From positions 16,741 through 80,740 of the forward strand of contig JAFGOZ010000191.1 in NCBI GenBank assembly GCA_016926235.1: a stretch of 64,000 nt of DNA, in the 5' to 3' direction. Below are positions 55,070-62,600 of this stretch, in pieces. Position numbers and translations under genes: made by a program. Numbering within the stretch: position 1 is the stretch's first letter; each line of letters starts with the position of its first letter. This stretch comes from Bacteroidales bacterium (GTDB taxonomy: Bacteria > Bacteroidota > Bacteroidia > Bacteroidales > UBA10428). A model generated the notes under the pieces. It saw only the letters and a program-made list of their open reading frames with translations, was not told the origin of the DNA and made no database searches.

Positions 55070-57523
55070 TTAATACAATTCCGGATATTTTTTTGGATTA
55101 CTTTCATGCATTATCCCATAAATTTTCTCAAATACATTTTCAGCATTAGGATTCGAGAAATAATCCCCATCAGAAGAATAAGCAGGACGATGTTCCGCGC
55201 CAGATAATGTAACTGGTGCTGAATCCAGGTACATATATGCTTTCTGTTCTTCAAGTACTTGCTGCATCATATAAGCAGTACCACCTCCCGGCACATCCTC
55301 GTCAAAAAACATAACACGATTTGTCTTTTTTATTGAGTCGACAATATTATGATGTATATCAAATGGCAAAAGTGTCTGCGCATCAATTATCTCAACAGAA
55401 ATATCAAAGTCAGCAAGTTGCTTCGCGGCCTCCATGGCAATATTCACACACGAGCCATACGTAACTAATGTTATATCTTCACCTTCTTTTAAAACTTCAG
55501 GAGTACCTAAAGGCACAAAGAATTCCCCAATATTTAAAGGCATTTCCTCTTTAAGCTGATATCCATTCAGTGGTTCAATTACAATAGCCGGATCTTCAGA
55601 TCTTAACAATGTATTATAAAAACCTGCTGCCTGAGTCATATTTCGAGGTACGCAAAGAAATATTCCCCGCAACGAACCTAAAATCATGCTCATAGGAGAA
55701 CCCGAATGCCATATTCCTTCCAGTCTGTGACCCCTGGTTCGGATTATAAGTGGCGCTGATTGGCCCCCGGCCGTTCGCCAGTGTAGAGTAGCCAAATCGT
55801 CACTTAGGGTTTGCAGTGCATATAGAATATAATCAAGATACTGAATTTCAGCGATGGGTCTTAATCCTCTTAAAGCCAATCCAATCCCCTGCCCAATAAT
55901 TGTAGTTTCCCTTATTCCGGTATCTGAAACCCTGAACTCGCCATATCTCTCCTGAAGTCCTGATAATCCCCCATTCACATCTCCAATCCTGCCAGTATCC
56001 TCACCAAATGTCACCAATTTGGGATATTTGTTAAACAGATAGTCAAAATTAGCTTGCAACACCTCCCTCCCATTTACCAATCTGCTGTCATTGCTATATT
56101 TTGGAGATACAGCTTCAATCTTTAGTGCCGATCGATCACTTTCATTATACAGTAAATTGCTATAAATTGACCAGGTCTCTGCCAGATTATCTTTCAACCA
56201 TTGTTTCAATTGTCCTTTTAGAGAGATCTGCATATCACAATCCAAGCAAATATGTCTTATCATTTTTCGTGCAGCGCTAACCAAATCTCGACGTATTGGA
56301 TAATTATTTTTCTTTAATTCATCTGTTATAGCATTTAACATATTCTCTTTTGAGATTGTACATATGCAAGAACGATTCTCAACAATTTTTATGAGCTTAT
56401 CTCTTTTTTCAATTAAAGGAGTTATATATTCTTTCCATGCATTATTTTTTGCTTCAATAGCCTCATCCAATGCTTTTTCTTCAATATTTTCCAATTCGTT
56501 CTCAAGAGCAATTGAGGTATCAATGATCCATTGCCTCATTTTCTTCAATGCATCATATTCGGCTTCCCAATCCAGTCGTTCCTTCGTTTTATAGCGCTCG
56601 TGAGAACCTGAGGTAGAATGCCCCGACGGCTGGGTGAGTTCTGTAATATGAAATAAAACAGGTATATGATTGGTACGGCATTGAAAGATCCCTTCTTCAA
56701 ACATATTAACTAATCCTATATAATCCCATCCTTGCCCTTTATAAATGAGAATCCCATCTTGTTCATCTTTTTTTTCAAAGCCTTTTAAAGCATCAGATAT
56801 ACTTTGTTTTGTAGTTTGATATTTTACAGGAACAGATATTCCGTATCCATCGTCCCAAATGGCAACAGCCACAGGTACCTGCAATACGCCGGCAGCATTT
56901 ATAGTCTCAAAAAAATGTCCTTCCGTAGTACTCCCTTCGCCTATCATACCAAAAGCCACCTCATTACCCGTTGCCTTTATGCCTGCTCTTGTAAAATGGT
57001 CCTGATTCAGCTTAATAAGTTTCGAAGCATAGGCAAGACCAAGTAAGCGTGGCATTTGGCCTGCAGTAGGAGAAATATCTGATGAGGAATTCTTTATCCG
57101 GGTAATATCCTTCCAGTTTCCCATTTCATCAAGGCTTCGTGTCGCAAAATGATTATTGAATGAACGTCCTCCGTTGAATGGATTTCTTGAAAGGTCTGAA
57201 TCTCCGTACAGAAGAGCAAAAAATTGTTCTGCTGACAGCAATCCTGCTGCCATCATAAACGTTTGATCCCTGTAATAACCTGAACGCCAGTCACCCACCT
57301 TGAATTGCTTTGCATACGCAATTTGGGCTATCTCTTTACCATCACCAAAAATGCCAAATTTAGCCTTTCCCCCATGTACCTCTTTTCTGGCAAGGATACT
57401 TAATTGCCTGCTTAAATAGGCAATATAATAATCTTGTAATACTTCCCGTTTCGTCAGGTTACTTAATATTTTATCCTTTTTTAAAATAAGGGGGTTCTTT
57501 CTAACAGTATTACTATTGGCCAT
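55070..57523 (-). CDS. Fused alpha/beta E1 component of a 2-oxo-acid dehydrogenase
   Basis: An 817-aa fusion of E1 alpha (about 25-460) and E1 beta (about 485-817), the thiamine-diphosphate decarboxylase of a branched-chain or related 2-oxo-acid dehydrogenase complex. In the alpha half: WRSGYYRDQTFMMAAGLL, HFATRSLDEM, the TPP-binding MIGEGSTTEGHFFETINAAG, and IWDDGYGISVPV, where Asp-Asp replaces the more usual Asn-Asn. In the beta half: LVTFGEDTGRIGDVNGG, VSDTGIRETTIIGQGIGLA and GAEHRPAYSSD. Fused E1 is common in Bacteroidota; no E2 or E3 gene is nearby. The substrate is inferred only by resemblance. Start at ATG 57523. Confidence 0.9.
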   Translation of the reverse strand: MANSNTVRKNPLILKKDKILSNLTKREVLQDYYIAYLSRQLSILARKEVHGGKAKFGIFGDGKEIAQIAYAKQFKVGDWRSGYYRDQTFMMAAGLLSAEQFFALLYGDSDLSRNPFNGGRSFNNHFATRSLDEMGNWKDITRIKNSSSDISPTAGQMPRLLGLAYASKLIKLNQDHFTRAGIKATGNEVAFGMIGEGSTTEGHFFETINAAGVLQVPVAVAIWDDGYGISVPVKYQTTKQSISDALKGFEKKDEQDGILIYKGQGWDYIGLVNMFEEGIFQCRTNHIPVLFHITELTQPSGHSTSGSHERYKTKERLDWEAEYDALKKMRQWIIDTSIALENELENIEEKALDEAIEAKNNAWKEYITPLIEKRDKLIKIVENRSCICTISKENMLNAITDELKKNNYPIRRDLVSAARKMIRHICLDCDMQISLKGQLKQWLKDNLAETWSIYSNLLYNESDRSALKIEAVSPKYSNDSRLVNGREVLQANFDYLFNKYPKLVTFGEDTGRIGDVNGGLSGLQERYGEFRVSDTGIRETTIIGQGIGLALRGLRPIAEIQYLDYILYALQTLSDDLATLHWRTAGGQSAPLIIRTRGHRLEGIWHSGSPMSMILGSLRGIFLCVPRNMTQAAGFYNTLLRSEDPAIVIEPLNGYQLKEEMPLNIGEFFVPLGTPEVLKEGEDITLVTYGSCVNIAMEAAKQLADFDISVEIIDAQTLLPFDIHHNIVDSIKKTNRVMFFDEDVPGGGTAYMMQQVLEEQKAYMYLDSAPVTLSGAEHRPAYSSDGDYFSNPNAENVFEKIYGIMHESNPKKYPELY

Positions 57524-57635
57524 ATTAAAACTTTATCTTATATATCAAATAATGGATTTACAATATCCTTTATAAACCTGATGATTTTTATGAAAATAAA
57601 ATTCAATATTCTAAACAATAAAAAAAATAGTTTGT

Positions 57636-57643
57636 TTACTTTG
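57636..57643 (+). promoter_or_regulatory. Putative -7 box for the NqrM-like gene
   Basis: TTACTTTG, 7 of 8 to TAnnTTTG, 25 bases before the ATG at 57668. Confidence 0.35.
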
Positions 57644-57667
57644 CAGTAAGATTAAGATAATGAATTC

Positions 57668-57868
57668 ATGAAATTATTACCATTAATATTATTGACCTCT
57701 GTCATACTTATACTTCTTTTAGCTGCATTTAGCTTCAGATTGTTTATTGATAAAAATGCCAAACTACCGGGTGGAAGTTGCCAGAATCGCAGTCAGGACT
57801 TACAAGATAAAGGTCTGGGTTGTAGTTGCGGAGGTGCGGGAGGATCAGAGTGTAAAAACAAGGATTAG
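57668..57868 (+). CDS. NqrM-like small membrane protein
   Basis: A 66-aa protein with one N-terminal TM helix (about 4-27, LILLTSVILILLLAAFSFRL) and a C-terminal tail holding four cysteines as GSC, then CxC 15 residues on, then a final Cys (GGSCQNR, GCSCGGAGGSECK). The helix followed by GSC-n-CxC-n-C is the layout of NqrM (DUF539), which delivers iron to the Na+-translocating NADH:quinone reductase. It is tail-to-tail with apbE, whose product attaches FMN to NqrB and NqrC and which neighbours nqrM elsewhere. The two stops overlap by 4 bases. No nqr genes are in the window. The assignment is by motif and context, not by search. Confidence 0.65.
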   Translation: MKLLPLILLTSVILILLLAAFSFRLFIDKNAKLPGGSCQNRSQDLQDKGLGCSCGGAGGSECKNKD

Positions 57869-58926
57869 TAATTTTCTAAAATTTCTTGCATTCCTTCCGT
57901 CTTATACATTGCGTATTCATTATTACTATCGGAATATATTAATAATGCATCCAGTTCAGGTTTACTTTTTAAAAACTCAATACTTCTTTCCAGTCCCATT
58001 ACCATAAATGCAGTAGCAAAGGCATCAGCAGTCATGCAATCGTCAGCAATTACTGTTGCAGACAGAAGGTTATGCATGGCTGGTCGACCCGTTTTTGGAT
58101 TAATAGAATGAGAATACTTAACTCCCTCTTTGAAATAAAACTTTCGGTAATTACCTGAAGTGGCCAAAGCTTTATCAGAAAGACTAATAACTGCCTGAAT
58201 ATTTTGGCCTGCAACCATATTGCCCTCAACAGGTTTGTCCACACCAATTCTCCATTTAGAAGAATTATTTTTAAGACCACTACAATATACTTCGCCTCCA
58301 ATTTCAACCAGGTAATTATGCAAACCCATTTCTTTCAAATAGTTACTAACTAAATCCACTGAATATCCCTGAGCAATGGCATTAAAATCAAGTATAACAC
58401 CTGGCACATCCTTTACAACTCTGTTATCCTTTATTTTTACTTTATTATATCCTACAAATTGTAGTAGACTATCAATATTTTGATCTGTAGTCAGACCTGA
58501 AGTGTCCGGACCAAAACCCCATGCACGAACTATTGGGCCAACCGTTATATCAAACATCCCATTTGTTTCCACAGATATTTCCATGGATCTGTTAAAAATT
58601 TCTTTAAACATACTGTTGACAATAACGTTTGGTTCATTCCTGTTAATGCGGCTAATAAGCGAGGTTGAATCATAGACAGAGGCCGTTTTATTAAATACAT
58701 TTAGTATTGATCCTATCTCATCCCTGTAATCCTCATTTTTTTTGCTCTGATATATAATATGATACGTAGTCCCCTGGATGTATCCGTCAATCACAATATT
58801 TTCCCCTTTGGTATTTTGCACAGAATTATGATCTGCTTCAACATCCGTACTTGACCTTTTAGAAATACAATTTTGGACCAGAATACATACTAATAAAAGA
58901 CCTGAAAGCTTGATGAAATAATGCAT
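57865..58926 (-). CDS. apbE: FAD:protein FMN transferase ApbE, lipoprotein
   Basis: A 353-aa periplasmic enzyme that attaches FMN to Thr in flavoproteins such as NqrB/NqrC and RnfG/D. The N-terminus is a lipoprotein signal (SGLLLVCILVQNC). Family motifs: IQGTTYHIIYQSK, FDITVGPIVRAWGFGP (F-D-x-T-V-G-P), ILDFNAIAQGYSVDLVSNY, YLVEIGGEVYCSG, and KYSHSINPKTGRPA with the metal-binding TADAFATAFMVMG. Length is normal. Its stop overlaps the convergent NqrM-like gene by 4 bases, which links the two functionally and suggests shared 3' ends. Confidence 0.95.
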   Translation of the reverse strand: MHYFIKLSGLLLVCILVQNCISKRSSTDVEADHNSVQNTKGENIVIDGYIQGTTYHIIYQSKKNEDYRDEIGSILNVFNKTASVYDSTSLISRINRNEPNVIVNSMFKEIFNRSMEISVETNGMFDITVGPIVRAWGFGPDTSGLTTDQNIDSLLQFVGYNKVKIKDNRVVKDVPGVILDFNAIAQGYSVDLVSNYLKEMGLHNYLVEIGGEVYCSGLKNNSSKWRIGVDKPVEGNMVAGQNIQAVISLSDKALATSGNYRKFYFKEGVKYSHSINPKTGRPAMHNLLSATVIADDCMTADAFATAFMVMGLERSIEFLKSKPELDALLIYSDSNNEYAMYKTEGMQEILENY

Positions 58927-59037
58927 AATTTTCTATTAATTAATAATTATCAGCCAATAAAAGTAGGAAAAATTGAAATTGTTGGCTATTTTTATATGGA
59001 TTAATCATTCAGTAATAAGGAAATTTTTCCATCAATA

Positions 59038-59460
59038 ATGAAAAAATGGGTGACATTTTTGGTAACCATTAGCGGGATAACAGAAGTGATGTTGTCTGTT
59101 GTGTTATTTATATGGACATTTTTCTTCATTAAGCAAAATAGTATAACCACACTTGATGTTGCCTCTAAAGATATGGTTATGTTTACTATGCTTACTTTCG
59201 GGTTATGCCTGCTTATATTTGGGAGTATGACAATTCACCTGGTTAAAAGACTTAGGTATCTGGAATCTACTACTATTTTTTTCTGTTTATCCCAGGGTGT
59301 TTTTTGGATTGGTATTTTAATTCTTGAAATTATATATCCTGTTAAAATGCCTTTTTTTTGCCTGCATAATGTTTCACCGTTTATTATTATAATATGTATC
59401 TTACTGATTGGGATGAACTTTTCAGTTACATCCCTGTTTATTTACGACAAGAACCACTAA
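59038..59460 (+). CDS. Four-helix membrane protein, unknown function
   Basis: A 140-aa protein made up of four predicted TM helices (about 4-31, 46-70, 80-102, 109-134), short loops and no conserved catalytic residues seen. The helical segments include VVLFIWTFFFI and VFWIGILILEIIYP. It is not recognised as any family. It is monocistronic, divergent from apbE by 111 bases. Confidence 0.65.
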   Translation: MKKWVTFLVTISGITEVMLSVVLFIWTFFFIKQNSITTLDVASKDMVMFTMLTFGLCLLIFGSMTIHLVKRLRYLESTTIFFCLSQGVFWIGILILEIIYPVKMPFFCLHNVSPFIIIICILLIGMNFSVTSLFIYDKNH

Positions 59461-59539
59461 GTAAGGTTATTTCATTTAATAGAATGATGGAAAATGCAGA
59501 AAAAAATGATTTAAATAATCTTTTTTTAACAAAAAATTA

Positions 59540-59547
59540 TATATTTG
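59540..59547 (+). promoter_or_regulatory. Putative -7 box for the HTH repeat protein
   Basis: TATATTTG, a full TAnnTTTG match, 96 bases before the ATG at 59643. The implied leader of about 90 bases contains an inverted repeat around 59602-59624 (CACAAT/ATTGTG) that could be an operator. Confidence 0.45.
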
Positions 59548-59642
59548 TATAATATAATAATAAAACCCTTGTTATATAATCAACCCTTCTAACCTTTTTA
59601 TTCACAATTAGTATTATTGTGTGAAATAAAAAATATCGATAG

Positions 59643-60224
59643 ATGCAAAACATAAAAATTCAAGATTACGATGCAATTCTCAAGTGGTCCTATGCGCTTG
59701 CAAAACAATATATAATGGAGCATTTAGTACCTATTGGAGTTACATCTGCACGCAAATTTGACCAATATAAAAAGCAAGGGAAATATCTGCCTAAAAGATT
59801 TCCACGTATCCCTGATGAATACTTTAAAAGAAAAGGTTCATGGAAAGGATGGAGAGACTTTTTGGGCAATCCTGAGCAAAGCAGGTCAAAAAACTTCCTG
59901 CCCTACCGTGATGCCGCGCGCGTTGCACGTGAACACAAAATAAAGAATTCCAAGGATTATATGAAATGGCGGGCTAGACCAGGCAATTTGCCTTCCAGGC
60001 CTGAATATTTCTATAATGAGTGGAAAGGATGGGAAACCTTTCTTGGTGAAAGTTATGAAAAGCCAAAACCACGTAACTATGCAAAATTAAATGTTACTGA
60101 TGTGCGAATTATCAAACACCAATTGCAAATGGGCATTTCAGGTGCTGTATTGGCCCGTGAATTTGGTGTTTCTGAAATGCAAATAAGCAGGATTAAACAC
60201 GGTGAAAACTGGAATGATATCTAA
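59643..60224 (+). CDS. Repeat protein (phage-integrase-repeat-like) with C-terminal HTH
   Basis: A 193-aa basic protein. Two related modules of about 45 residues end in the same signature: KGSWKGWRDFLGN (about 65-76) and NEWKGWETFLGE (about 126-136), each preceded by a Pro/Arg-rich stretch (PKRFPRIPDEYF; LPSRPEYFY). This resembles the repeat unit found in some phage integrases and related DNA-binding proteins. The C-terminus (about 151-190) is a helix-turn-helix: LAREFGVSEMQISRIKHGENW spans the turn (A-x3-G-V-S). There is no nuclease or integrase catalytic motif. A DNA-binding regulator or nucleoid-type role is inferred. It has its own promoter-like box and a 90-base leader. Confidence 0.7.
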   Translation: MQNIKIQDYDAILKWSYALAKQYIMEHLVPIGVTSARKFDQYKKQGKYLPKRFPRIPDEYFKRKGSWKGWRDFLGNPEQSRSKNFLPYRDAARVAREHKIKNSKDYMKWRARPGNLPSRPEYFYNEWKGWETFLGESYEKPKPRNYAKLNVTDVRIIKHQLQMGISGAVLAREFGVSEMQISRIKHGENWNDI

Positions 60225-60323
60225 ATAATTATGAAAATACTCCTATAACTTGCAATATTTATAAAAATATTGTTAATTTCACATAAATAGATTTACTGAT
60301 AATTAAATAAATGGAAAAAAGAT

Positions 60324-60331
60324 TAATTTTG
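60324..60331 (+). promoter_or_regulatory. Putative -7 box for the RRM gene, implying a long leader
   Basis: TAATTTTG matches TAnnTTTG. It lies 154 bases before the ATG at 60478, giving a leader of about 140 bases, much longer than the other leaders inferred here. Confidence 0.45.
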
Positions 60332-60426
60332 TAACGTTTAATGAAATAGATTTTTGAGTCAACTTCTTCAAGCATTAAATCCTTAATTAGTTTAATCAAT
60401 TATCTTTTTCTTAAATTATAATTTAA

Positions 60427-60443
60427 GGCCAGAAAAGCTGGCC
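60427..60443 (+). promoter_or_regulatory. Leader hairpin before the RRM gene
   Basis: GGCCAG, loop AAAAG, CTGGCC: a perfect 6-bp GC-rich stem in an otherwise AT-rich leader, 34 bases before the ATG. A short T-run (ATATTGTTTT) follows, so it could stabilise the mRNA, attenuate transcription or be a binding site for the encoded RNA-binding protein. Confidence 0.55.
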
Positions 60444-60477
60444 ATATTGTTTTACTAATTGTTTTAATATTTTACTT

Positions 60478-60723
60478 ATGAACATTTTTGTTGGAAACCT
60501 TAATTACAACTTGTCTGAAACAGAACTAAAAGGTGTATTTGAAGAATTCGGAGAAGTTACTTCTGTGAAAATCATTAAAGATCGCGAAACCGGAAGAGGA
60601 AAAGGATACGGATTCGTAGAAATGCCAAATGATAGCGAAGCAAATAATGCTATAAGCGCTTTAGATGGCAAAGAAATTAAAGGACGTAGCGCTCGTGTAA
60701 GCGTTGCAAAACCTCGTGAATAA
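60478..60723 (+). CDS. Small RRM-type RNA-binding protein
   Basis: An 81-aa single RNA-recognition-motif protein. RNP2 is MNIFVGNLNYN at the start and RNP1 is GKGYGFVEMP (about 41-50), with helix 1 TELKGVFEEFGEV and helix 2 NNAISALDGKEIKG; the C-terminal tail is short and basic. Such bacterial RRM proteins (Rbp) are common in Bacteroidota and bind single-stranded RNA, acting as global post-transcriptional regulators in some members. It is co-directional with the FKBP gene, 13 bases downstream, and has a long hairpin-bearing leader, which fits cold-shock-like or autoregulated control (inference). Confidence 0.95.
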   Translation: MNIFVGNLNYNLSETELKGVFEEFGEVTSVKIIKDRETGRGKGYGFVEMPNDSEANNAISALDGKEIKGRSARVSVAKPRE

Positions 60724-60736
60724 CTAATACTCTGAG

Positions 60737-61165
60737 ATGCAGAAAGTAGAAAAAGATAACATTGTAAAAGTCCATTACACAGGCAGGCTTGAGGATGGAC
60801 AAACTTTTGATAGCTCAGAGGACCGTGAACCACTGGAGTTCAAAGTAGGTGCTGGAAATATGATCCCAGGGTTTGAAAATGCCGTTAAAGGCATGCAACT
60901 TGGTGAATCTAAAACAGTTACTCTTGTTCCCGAAGAAGCTTACGGTAATGTAAATCAAAACCTGATTCAGGAAATTAGCCGCGATCTTTTACCAGCTGAT
61001 CTAAATCCTCAGTGCGGTATGCAGCTTGTTTCAGAGTCCCCTGATGGTCACAGAACCGTTGTAAGTGTGACTGATGTGAAGGAGGAAAGCATAATAATTG
61101 ATGCAAACCATCCTTTAGCAGGTAAAAATTTGATTTTTGATATTGAAATAGTTGAGATTAGCTAG
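60737..61165 (+). CDS. FKBP-type peptidyl-prolyl isomerase (SlyD-like)
   Basis: A 142-aa cytoplasmic prolyl isomerase. The FKBP start is VKVHYTGRLEDGQTFDSS, followed by EFKVGAGNMIPGFENAVKGM and KTVTLVPEEAYG. An inserted IF (chaperone) domain runs about 72-120 (EISRDLLPADLNPQCGMQ ... VVSVTDVKE), and the closing strand is NHPLAGKNLIFDIEIVEI. The His-rich metal-binding tail of E. coli SlyD is absent. It probably assists folding; sharing an operon with an RRM protein suggests a joint stress or cold response (inference). Confidence 0.92.
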   Translation: MQKVEKDNIVKVHYTGRLEDGQTFDSSEDREPLEFKVGAGNMIPGFENAVKGMQLGESKTVTLVPEEAYGNVNQNLIQEISRDLLPADLNPQCGMQLVSESPDGHRTVVSVTDVKEESIIIDANHPLAGKNLIFDIEIVEIS

Positions 61166-61195
61166 AATATAGAAAATCTTATTTAAGATTCAAGA

Positions 61196-61226
61196 AAGAC
61201 TGCTTCATCAGTAAGCGGTCTTTTTT
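61196..61226 (+). terminator. Rho-independent terminator after the FKBP gene
   Basis: AAGACTGCTT (61196-61205) pairs with AAGCGGTCTT (61213-61222) with one G-T pair and a 7-base loop; TTTTTT follows. Confidence 0.85.
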
Positions 61227-61260
61227 CTTATAAAGGTTACTTCGCATTTTGTTATACTTG

Positions 61261-62592
61261 TCATTCACTCCAGTGTTCGTCAATAAATGTATTTAATACA
61301 TTTAAATCAGGACCTTCAAAACCTGTTTCAAGAGAATCCGCAAAGCATTCCAACCAGGCTTTACGATCAGCTATTGATTCGGGGATGTCAAGTTTTCTAT
61401 AGGTTTGCCTATAACTGGGGTATCCACCCACCTGGGACTGGCTATTAATTATCTCTCCTGTACCGTTAATTACATCATTAACTATTCTTTTATCTATATC
61501 AGACCGTTGTGAAGGCCTTGCCCCTACCCCTTTAAGTACGCTATTAAGAGCTTCCCTGGGTGATTTAATAGGATAATTTACCGGCCAAAATCCATCTTCC
61601 CACTTTTCAAAAATATTTTCATCCTTTTCTATTAATTTGTCCCCTGTAGTCCTGTCCAGTAGTATATTATCCTTTATATATGCCCACCCATTACCTGGTT
61701 TCATGTCTTTGGCAAAATCTCCTTTATGCCCCTCAACAAAGTAATTATCCCATCCATTTTTTCCTTTTAAACACACATTTCCGGCAAAATAGCCATAACC
61801 AGGTTCTTCAGAATATCCATCACCCTGCTCACCCCCAATATGGATAGCATAAATTCCATAGTTGTAAATAACATTATTTATGTAAAATACTGTTGTGCCA
61901 GGTTTTAAACGTGGATTGCGCCTGAAGTTGTGTACATAGAGACATTCTTTAATCATCATTCCTTTTGACCCGTCCATTACCAATGTACCACAGGAATGTT
62001 CACCTTTTTTATGAATTGAGTGAGATAAGCCTTCAGCAATGATACAATTCGTTACAGTAACATTTTTACTATTCTTAGCTAAAGAAAGGTCTTCATCAAT
62101 ACCCCATGTAACAGAGCAGTGATCGATAATACAATTTTCCGAATGGATATTAAATCCATCATCTTCATTATTAAATTCAGTTCCCGGGCGTAAAGCTATA
62201 TGTTGAAAAACTACATGAGATGCATTTATATGTATACCACCCCGTAATATAGTAATTCCCGGATAAGGTGCGGTCTGACCAGCAACTGTAAGATAAGGGT
62301 TATTAATAATAATTATTCCCCCTTTTAAATCTATTATCCCCCCAACTTCAAATATTACTATTCTCGCACCCTCTGCCTCCAATGCTTCTTTTAGTGTTCC
62401 CGGACCAGAATCATTAAGAGAGGTCACTTTTATCACTCTTCCGTTTATACCCCCTTCAGTATTTGCGCCGAAAAAGGGTTCCTGATCTTCTGCCGGTAAG
62501 GAAATCTTTCCTGCATATGATATAGTTATTACAACAAATATCAATAAGGCTATTTTTGCTCCACTCATCCTTTCCTCTCTCCTCTTTTTCAT
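61261..62592 (-). CDS. Secreted pectate-lyase-like protein (PL1-type beta-helix)
   Basis: A 443-aa exported protein. A signal peptide follows a basic start (KIALLIFVVITISYAG). The right-handed parallel beta-helix is suggested by repeating short strands: GARIVIFEVGGIIDLKGG, NPYLTVAGQTAPYPG, HVVFQHIALRPG, CIIDHCSVTWGIDEDLS, NVTVTNCIIAEGLSHS. The RRNPRLKPG segment matches the PL1 RxPxxR catalytic region. Predicted to cleave pectate/oligogalacturonate by beta-elimination. No T9SS tail. A later ATG at 62568 (MSGAKIALLIF) is also possible as start. It follows the DUF5103 gene by 8 bases. Confidence 0.85.
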   Translation of the reverse strand: MKKRREERMSGAKIALLIFVVITISYAGKISLPAEDQEPFFGANTEGGINGRVIKVTSLNDSGPGTLKEALEAEGARIVIFEVGGIIDLKGGIIIINNPYLTVAGQTAPYPGITILRGGIHINASHVVFQHIALRPGTEFNNEDDGFNIHSENCIIDHCSVTWGIDEDLSLAKNSKNVTVTNCIIAEGLSHSIHKKGEHSCGTLVMDGSKGMMIKECLYVHNFRRNPRLKPGTTVFYINNVIYNYGIYAIHIGGEQGDGYSEEPGYGYFAGNVCLKGKNGWDNYFVEGHKGDFAKDMKPGNGWAYIKDNILLDRTTGDKLIEKDENIFEKWEDGFWPVNYPIKSPREALNSVLKGVGARPSQRSDIDKRIVNDVINGTGEIINSQSQVGGYPSYRQTYRKLDIPESIADRKAWLECFADSLETGFEGPDLNVLNTFIDEHWSE

Positions 62593-62600
62593 TTGTCGGG

